NCBI RefSeq assembly: GCF_000308435.1
Contig: NZ_BAFR01000221.1
Location: 1-56,242 of the forward strand
From: Nocardia araoensis NBRC 100135
GTDB lineage: Bacteria > Actinomycetota > Actinomycetes > Mycobacteriales > Mycobacteriaceae
DNA: 56,242 nucleotides
Direction of reading: 5' to 3'
In this document: positions 51,331-56,242 of the stretch, piece after piece
Layout: every line of letters starts with the position of its first letter
Numbering within the stretch: position 1 is the stretch's first letter
Notes under the pieces: generated by a model
Databases searched by the model: none
What the model saw: the letters and a program-made list of their open reading frames with translations, nothing else
Told to the model about the DNA's origin: nothing
Translations under genes and position numbers: made by a program

Positions 51331-52847
51331 GGCAGTCCTTGGGAAGGAGTAGCGGATCCGTGGCGGGTGGCCGAAGGCCCCTGAGCACCGGGAATCTCCG
51401 GGAACGGTAGGTCGAGGGTCGGGATTCGCGGGCGGGTGGCGGTAGTCGTGGGCGCGGTGGTCGTCGGCTTCGTCGTGCTCGGTGCCGTGGTGGTGGGCGG
51501 CGCGGTGGTCGTCGTTGGCTCCGGTGTCGTGGTCTTCGGCTCGGTGGTGGTCGGTTCGTAGGTCTCGGTTTCCACCGGCGCGGGCACGGCCTTGGGGGTG
51601 GTCGTAGTGGCCACCGGCGGGGCCGGCTTCGGATTCGGCGCGAACGTCGCGGTCGGCGATGGCGTGGAATCCGGGTTGGTGTCGCCACCGAAGAGCAGGT
51701 AAGCCGTGAGCGCGGCGAGCAGTACGGCGCCGATGCCGAGTCCGGTCAGCCATTTCTGACTCGTGGTGAATCCCTTGCCGCCGCCGGGCGGTTGATCGCC
51801 CGCGGCGCCCCGGCTCAGCACGGTGGCCGGAGCCGCGATCGTGCCCGCGCGATTCGCCGCGCCCACCGCGCCCGCCGCGGGCGTCGAGTAGCGCACCGTC
51901 GCCCCGTCGAAGTCGGATGGTGTGGAGGGGATCACGGCGGTCGGGCCGGGCGGGAGCACCCGCGTGGCCCCGGTCAGAGGCGCGGCGGGGTGGGCGCCAC
52001 TCGGCGGCGGTGGACGGCGGCCCCCGCGCACCGCGGCGACCGCGTCGGCGAACTCGCCGCCACTGGCGTAGCGGCGCGCCGGGTCCTTCTCCATCGTGAT
52101 CTCGATCAGTTCGCGCACGTTGCCGGGCAGATCTGCCGGCATCGGGGGCGGCGTCTCGCGCACGTGCTTCATCGCGACGGTGAGTGCGCCGTCGCCGGTG
52201 AACGGCCGCTGTCCGGCCAGCACTTCGTAACCGACCACGGCGAGCGAATAGACGTCGCTGGCCGCGGTGGCGTCCTCGCCGACCGCCTGTTCCGGTGCGA
52301 TGTACTGTGCGGTGCCCATCACCATGCCGGTCTTGGTCACCGGCGAGGCGTCCACCGCCTTGGCGATACCGAAGTCGGTGATCTTCGCCTGCCCGGTCGG
52401 AGTGACCAGGATGTTGCCCGGCTTCACGTCGCGGTGCACCACGCCCGCGCGGTGCGCCACCTCCAGTGCGCGCCCGGTCTGCTCGAGCAGGTCGAGACCC
52501 TGGGCGACCGACAGCCTCCCCAGGCGATTGAGCACCGTGTTCAGCGGCTCGCCCTGGACGAATTCCATGACCAGGTACGCGATCTCGCTGCCCTGCGGGT
52601 CGATCGTCTCGCCGTAGTCGTAGATGCCCGCGATACCGGGGTGATTCAGCTGGGCGGTGGTCTTCGCCTCGGTGCGGAATCGGTGCCGGAACGTCGGGTC
52701 GGCCGAGAACTCCGATTTCAACACCTTGACCGCGACCCTGCGGTCCAACCTGGTGTCCAGCGCTTCCCAGACCTGGCCCATGCCGCCGGTCGCGATCAGT
52801 CGCTGCAGCCGGTACCGGTCGGCGATCATCGCACCGTTGTTCAGCAT
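51327..52847 (-). CDS. pknA: Serine/threonine protein kinase PknA
   Basis: 506 residues from ATG 52847. Kinase domain ~11-275: ATGGMGQV, Lys41 in VAVKVL, HRDVKPGNI, DFG, and activation loop TKTGMVMGTAQY. A Pro/Ala-rich linker, one helix (~LTGLGIGAVLLAALTAYLLF, ~382-401), and a Thr/Pro-rich extracellular tail with no folded domain. It phosphorylates cell-shape proteins and activates PknB. GGGGA lies upstream of the ATG. Confidence 0.96.
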   Translation of the reverse strand: MLNNGAMIADRYRLQRLIATGGMGQVWEALDTRLDRRVAVKVLKSEFSADPTFRHRFRTEAKTTAQLNHPGIAGIYDYGETIDPQGSEIAYLVMEFVQGEPLNTVLNRLGRLSVAQGLDLLEQTGRALEVAHRAGVVHRDVKPGNILVTPTGQAKITDFGIAKAVDASPVTKTGMVMGTAQYIAPEQAVGEDATAASDVYSLAVVGYEVLAGQRPFTGDGALTVAMKHVRETPPPMPADLPGNVRELIEITMEKDPARRYASGGEFADAVAAVRGGRRPPPPSGAHPAAPLTGATRVLPPGPTAVIPSTPSDFDGATVRYSTPAAGAVGAANRAGTIAAPATVLSRGAAGDQPPGGGKGFTTSQKWLTGLGIGAVLLAALTAYLLFGGDTNPDSTPSPTATFAPNPKPAPPVATTTTPKAVPAPVETETYEPTTTEPKTTTPEPTTTTAPPTTTAPSTTKPTTTAPTTTATRPRIPTLDLPFPEIPGAQGPSATRHGSATPSQGLP

Positions 52848-52884
52848 CGAGGTCCCCGTACCTTCACTCGCACATCCATATCGT

Positions 52885-54351
52885 TCAGCCCCCTCGAAGA
52901 CCGGCGTCGAGAACCGCGCGAGCCACCGGCGCGGCGACCGAACCACCGGTCGCGGCAAGCGCCCGGTCCCCACCGTTCTCCACGATCACCGCGATGGCGA
53001 TCTTCGGGTTCTGCGCGGGGGCGAACGCGATGTACCAAGCATGCGGCGGCGTGTTGCGCGGGTTGCTCCCGTGCTCCGCGGTGCCGGTCTTGGACGCGAT
53101 CTGATAAGGGGTCTGGTTACCTCCAGAGGTGTTGCCCTCCGACGCGATCATCAGGTTGGTCAGGGTCGACGCTACATCGGCGCTGACGGCTTGGCCGACC
53201 GAGACCGGCTTGGTCTTCGACAGCTCGCTGAGATCCGGGCCCTGCAACTGATCCACCAGGTAGGGCTCCATCCGGACGCCGCCGTTGGCGATGGTCGCCG
53301 CGACGACCGCGTTCTGCAGCGGGGTCAACGCCACGTCGCGCTGCCCGATGCTGCTCTGGGCCAGAGCGGCGTCGTCGGAAATGGTGCCGACGGTGCTCTC
53401 CGCCACCGGCATCGGGATTCCGCGGTGCGGGCCGACGCCGAACGCGGCCGCCTCGTCTTTGAGGTTCGCGGAGCCCACCTTGACGCCGAGTTCGGCGAAC
53501 GCGGTGTTGCACGAGCGCCGGAACGCCTCGAACAGTGACGCGGTCGGGTTGGGACCGCAGGTGGAGCCGTTGTAGTTCTCCAGCGTGGTGCTGGTGCCGG
53601 GCAGCGTGATGTTCGGCGCGGCGGTGAACTGGTCGTCGGGAGTCGCGACGCCGTTGGACAGCGCGGCGGCGGTGACCACGACCTTGAAGGTGGACCCGGG
53701 CGGATAGGTCTGCGAGATGGCGCGATTCAACATGGGGTGCTTCGGATCCGCGCTCAGGGTTTCCCACGCCTGGGTGCCGCGCGCGCCGTCGTGCCCGGAC
53801 AGCAGGTTCGGGTCGTAGCTGGGCGTGGAGACCATGGTGAGGATCTTGCCGGTGCTCGGCTCGATCGCCACCACCGAACCGGTGTAGCCCTTGCTGGTCA
53901 TCTGGTCGTAGGCCACCTGCTGCATCAATGGATTGAGCGTGGTGAGCACGTTGCCGCCGCGCGGGTCCCGGCCGGAGATCAGGTCGACCAGGCGGCTGCC
54001 GAACAGCTGACTGTCGGAGCCGTTGAGCACCGAGTCCTCGGCCCGTTCCAGTCCGGTGCTGCCGTACTGCATCGAGTAGAAACCGGTCGCGGGCGCGTAC
54101 GCCTGCGGCTCGCTCGGGTACGTGCGCAGGTACTTGTAGCGGTCGTCGGTCGCGACCGAACTGGCCAGCACGGTGCCGCCGGCCGAGATCTGCCCGCGCT
54201 GACGGGCGTACTCGTCGAGCAGAACCCGGGAATTGCGCGGATCGGAGCGCAGATCGTCGGCTTTGATCACCTGGACGTAGGTGGCGTTCGCCAGCAGCGC
54301 GACGACCATCACCATCACCGCGATCGCGACTCGGCGTAGTGGAGTGTTCAT
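52885..54351 (-). CDS. pbpA: Penicillin-binding protein PbpA (class B transpeptidase)
   Basis: 488 residues. An N-terminal helix (VAIAVMVMVVALLANATYVQ) anchors the protein, with a pedestal region, then the transpeptidase domain: STFK (serine near residue 220), SCN (RRSCNTAF) and KTGT (ASKTGTAEHG). It crosslinks peptidoglycan, target of beta-lactams, and needs RodA beside it. ATGA overlap with rodA. Confidence 0.96.
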   Translation of the reverse strand: MNTPLRRVAIAVMVMVVALLANATYVQVIKADDLRSDPRNSRVLLDEYARQRGQISAGGTVLASSVATDDRYKYLRTYPSEPQAYAPATGFYSMQYGSTGLERAEDSVLNGSDSQLFGSRLVDLISGRDPRGGNVLTTLNPLMQQVAYDQMTSKGYTGSVVAIEPSTGKILTMVSTPSYDPNLLSGHDGARGTQAWETLSADPKHPMLNRAISQTYPPGSTFKVVVTAAALSNGVATPDDQFTAAPNITLPGTSTTLENYNGSTCGPNPTASLFEAFRRSCNTAFAELGVKVGSANLKDEAAAFGVGPHRGIPMPVAESTVGTISDDAALAQSSIGQRDVALTPLQNAVVAATIANGGVRMEPYLVDQLQGPDLSELSKTKPVSVGQAVSADVASTLTNLMIASEGNTSGGNQTPYQIASKTGTAEHGSNPRNTPPHAWYIAFAPAQNPKIAIAVIVENGGDRALAATGGSVAAPVARAVLDAGLRGG

Positions 54352-55832
54352 GTCAGCGGCCCCGCCTCCGGTCGTCCGCCATCGCGCCGCAGCAGTTCGG
54401 TCTGCACGTCGGCGATCGGCGCCGGTTCCTTCTTGCGCACCGGGGCGGGTGCGCGGGCGGCGTCGGAGATCTTGATCAGCAACGCCAGCAATGCGTAGTT
54501 GGCCAGCAGCGAAGATCCGCCATAGGACATGAACGGGGTGGTGAGACCGGTCAGCGGAATCAGCTTGGTCACACCTCCGACCACGACGAACAGCTGGATC
54601 GCGATGGTGAACGACAGACCGGCCGCGAGCAGCTTGCCGAAGCTGTCGCGCACCGCGAGGGCGGTGCGCAGCCCGCGCACCACGAATACCAGGAACAGCA
54701 CCAGCACCGCGGCGAGCCCGATCAGCCCGAGTTCCTCGCCGATGGTGGTGATGATGAAGTCGGTCTTGGCGAACGGCACCTGGTTCGGCCTGCCGCTGCC
54801 GAGGCCGGTCCCGGCGAGACCGCCGGTGGCCAGGCCGAACAGCGACTGGGAGATCTGATAGCCGGTGTTGTTGTAGTCGTCGAACGGGTGCAGCCAGGTC
54901 TCCACCCGGACCCGCACGTGGCCGAACAGTTGGTAGGCGAAGACGAATCCGAGCGCGAGCAGTCCGCCGCCGATGACCAGCCAGCCGACCCGTTCGGTGG
55001 CGATGTAGAGCATTACGAGCACCGTGCTGAAGATCAGCAGCGAGGTGCCGAGATCCTTCTCGAACACCAGCACCCCGATGCAGACGACCCAGACGGCCAG
55101 GATCGGACCGAGGTCGCGGCCGCGCGGGAACTCCATGCCCAGCACGTGGCGCCCGGCGGCGGTGAAGATCTCGCGCTTGGCCACCAGCACCGAGGCGAAG
55201 AAGATGATCAGCAGGATCTTCGCGAACTCACCCGGCTGGACACTGAACCCGGGCAGGCGGATCCAGATCTTCGCGCCGTTGGTCTCGGAGAACGCGCTGG
55301 GCAGCAGGGCCGGAATGGCGAGCGCGACAAGACCGATGAGGCCGAGGGTGTAGCTGTAGCGGGCCAGGGTGCGGTAGTCGCGCAATGCGATCAGCAGTGT
55401 GATGAACACGAGCGTGCCCAGCGCGGTCCACAGGATCTGCTGATTGGCGTCGGGGGACGGGGTCGCCCACGAGTTGTAGGCGGCGGTCTGCTGATCGGCC
55501 AGATCCAGCCGGTGGATCAGCACGAGACCGAGTCCGTTGAGCAACGCCACGATCGGCAACAGCAGCGGGTCGGCGAAGGGAGCGAACCGTCGCACGGCAA
55601 GGTGCGCCACCGCGAACAACGCCAGGTAGGCCAAGCCGTATTTGGCGATATCCAAGGTGATCGACTGTTCCTGGCTGGCTTCGACCAGGAACAGGGACAC
55701 GGTGGTGATCACCGCCGCCGCCGCGAGCAGCAGAAGTTCGACGTTGCGTCTCGTGCTCGGTGGTGGCGCGGGAGCGAAGCCGCCCGGGGGACTGGGAAAA
55801 GCCCCAGCCGACGGCGGTGCCGGCGCGGACAT
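54348..55832 (-). CDS. rodA: Peptidoglycan glycosyltransferase RodA
   Basis: 494 residues from ATG 55832. A Pro/Ala-rich N-terminus leads into ten or so helices; SEDS-family motifs include IWIRLPGFSVQPGEFAKILL, PFAKTDFIITTIGEELG and TGLTTPFMSYGGSS near the C-terminus. It polymerises lipid II with PbpA in side-wall synthesis. Its start overlaps the pstP stop (TGATG). Confidence 0.96.
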   Translation of the reverse strand: MSAPAPPSAGAFPSPPGGFAPAPPPSTRRNVELLLLAAAAVITTVSLFLVEASQEQSITLDIAKYGLAYLALFAVAHLAVRRFAPFADPLLLPIVALLNGLGLVLIHRLDLADQQTAAYNSWATPSPDANQQILWTALGTLVFITLLIALRDYRTLARYSYTLGLIGLVALAIPALLPSAFSETNGAKIWIRLPGFSVQPGEFAKILLIIFFASVLVAKREIFTAAGRHVLGMEFPRGRDLGPILAVWVVCIGVLVFEKDLGTSLLIFSTVLVMLYIATERVGWLVIGGGLLALGFVFAYQLFGHVRVRVETWLHPFDDYNNTGYQISQSLFGLATGGLAGTGLGSGRPNQVPFAKTDFIITTIGEELGLIGLAAVLVLFLVFVVRGLRTALAVRDSFGKLLAAGLSFTIAIQLFVVVGGVTKLIPLTGLTTPFMSYGGSSLLANYALLALLIKISDAARAPAPVRKKEPAPIADVQTELLRRDGGRPEAGPLT

Positions 55833-56242
55833 CAGTCCGTCACCCGGCAGTTCTCCCCCGCGGTCTGGGGGGCGGGCGACGTGGTCGACGGCGGGGCCGG
55901 AGCCTCCGACTTCGTCGGCGTCTTGATGTCGGTGCCCCTGGCGTCGCCCTGTTCCGGCGCGGGTGCGGGCGCGGCGGGGGCCGGAGCGGGCTGAGCGCCG
56001 TTGGGCGCGGGCGGCGCGGCCTCGGCCGGTGACGGGACGACCCCCGGCTGCGGCGCGGATTCCTTGACCGGGCACGGCGGCAGCAGTTCGCGCTGGGACA
56101 GGTAGGTCATCGAGTCCCTGGCCTTGTCCAGGGACCCGGGCGGCAAGCCTTTGCCCACTTGGTCGCGGCCGGTCTGCTTCAGATCGGTGACCTTGAGCGG
56201 CTTGCACGCGGAGGGTGGATCATCGCCGGGTTCGGTCAGGGT
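55832..56242 (-). CDS. pstP: PstP (PP2C phosphatase), C-terminal part only
   Basis: The frame is open to the window edge; 136 residues are visible, all from the extracytoplasmic end. It has three cysteines (ACKPLK, PPCPVK, ENCRV), the stretch SMTYLSQRELLPP, and a long Pro/Ala-rich middle (~30-110). The catalytic PP2C domain lies outside the window. The identification rests on position upstream of rodA, where PstP opposes PknA/PknB, and on this tail. Confidence 0.8.
   Translation of the reverse strand, partial: TLTEPGDDPPSACKPLKVTDLKQTGRDQVGKGLPPGSLDKARDSMTYLSQRELLPPCPVKESAPQPGVVPSPAEAAPPAPNGAQPAPAPAAPAPAPEQGDARGTDIKTPTKSEAPAPPSTTSPAPQTAGENCRVTD

Overview
The window is the replication-origin region of a high-GC actinobacterial chromosome, most likely Nocardia or a close Corynebacteriales relative. 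The evidence is the gene order: the murJ-pseudokinase, sigM, trxB, trxA, cwlM, parB, parA, rsmG, jag, yidC, yidD, rnpA, rpmH / dnaA / dnaN, recF, dciA, gyrB, gyrA, DUF3566 / ppiA, rhomboid, PH-domain protein, crgA, pabA, pknB-pknA-pbpA-rodA-pstP layout matches the Mycobacterium tuberculosis Rv3910-Rv0018 neighbourhood almost gene for gene. Family names come from recognising motifs and from this synteny; no database was searched.

Left arm (1-16.8 kb). A 3'-heavy fragment of the lipid II flippase/pseudokinase fusion is followed by an ECF sigma factor with its membrane anti-sigma factor, then thioredoxin reductase and thioredoxin behind a SigH/SigR-like promoter, then a CwlM-like pseudo-amidase. 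After a bidirectional terminator, genes run leftward from rpmH: rpmH-rnpA-yidD-yidC-jag-rsmG and parA-parB. Between parA and rsmG lies 1.66 kb without a credible gene. It carries most of a cluster of six parS-like sites, one of which lies inside parA and one over the rsmG start codon.

Origin (16.8-25.2 kb). DnaA boxes lie upstream of dnaA, between dnaA and dnaN, between dnaN and recF, and between recF and dciA. The dnaA-dnaN interval (about 880 bp) looks like oriC proper: two abutting DnaA-like boxes, a short GC spacer, a CTA-CTA-CTA DnaA-trio and an AT-rich stretch. It also holds an unusual array of CTCGAG-centred palindromes (nine CTCGAG in about 340 bp, two phased pairs at 22 bp).

Right arm. 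gyrB, gyrA and a DUF3566 membrane protein end at a strong terminator, followed by tRNA-Ile. From about 31.4 to 44.6 kb is an accessory stretch inserted into the conserved order: a small secreted peptide, an LppP/LprE lipoprotein, two identical inverted tRNA-Ala genes around a TetR gene and a DLW-39 gene, a type VII-secretion-associated gene plus a 'lonely Cys' caspase-like protein, a plasmid-type ParA ATPase with a DNA-binding partner behind an 18-bp palindrome, a secreted NlpC/P60 hydrolase, a DUF1444-like protein, a YoaK membrane protein, a short acyl-CoA dehydrogenase-like protein, an SOS-box/stem-loop intergenic region, and a DrrAB-type ABC transporter. Conserved order resumes with ppiA and ends in the cell-wall kinase/elongasome operon (pstP truncated by the window edge).

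The most interesting candidates are the oriC palindrome array and its CTCGAG+DnaA-box copies elsewhere, the lonely-Cys/T7SS-associated gene pair, the second ParA cassette with its palindrome, and the orphan SOS box with a downstream hairpin.
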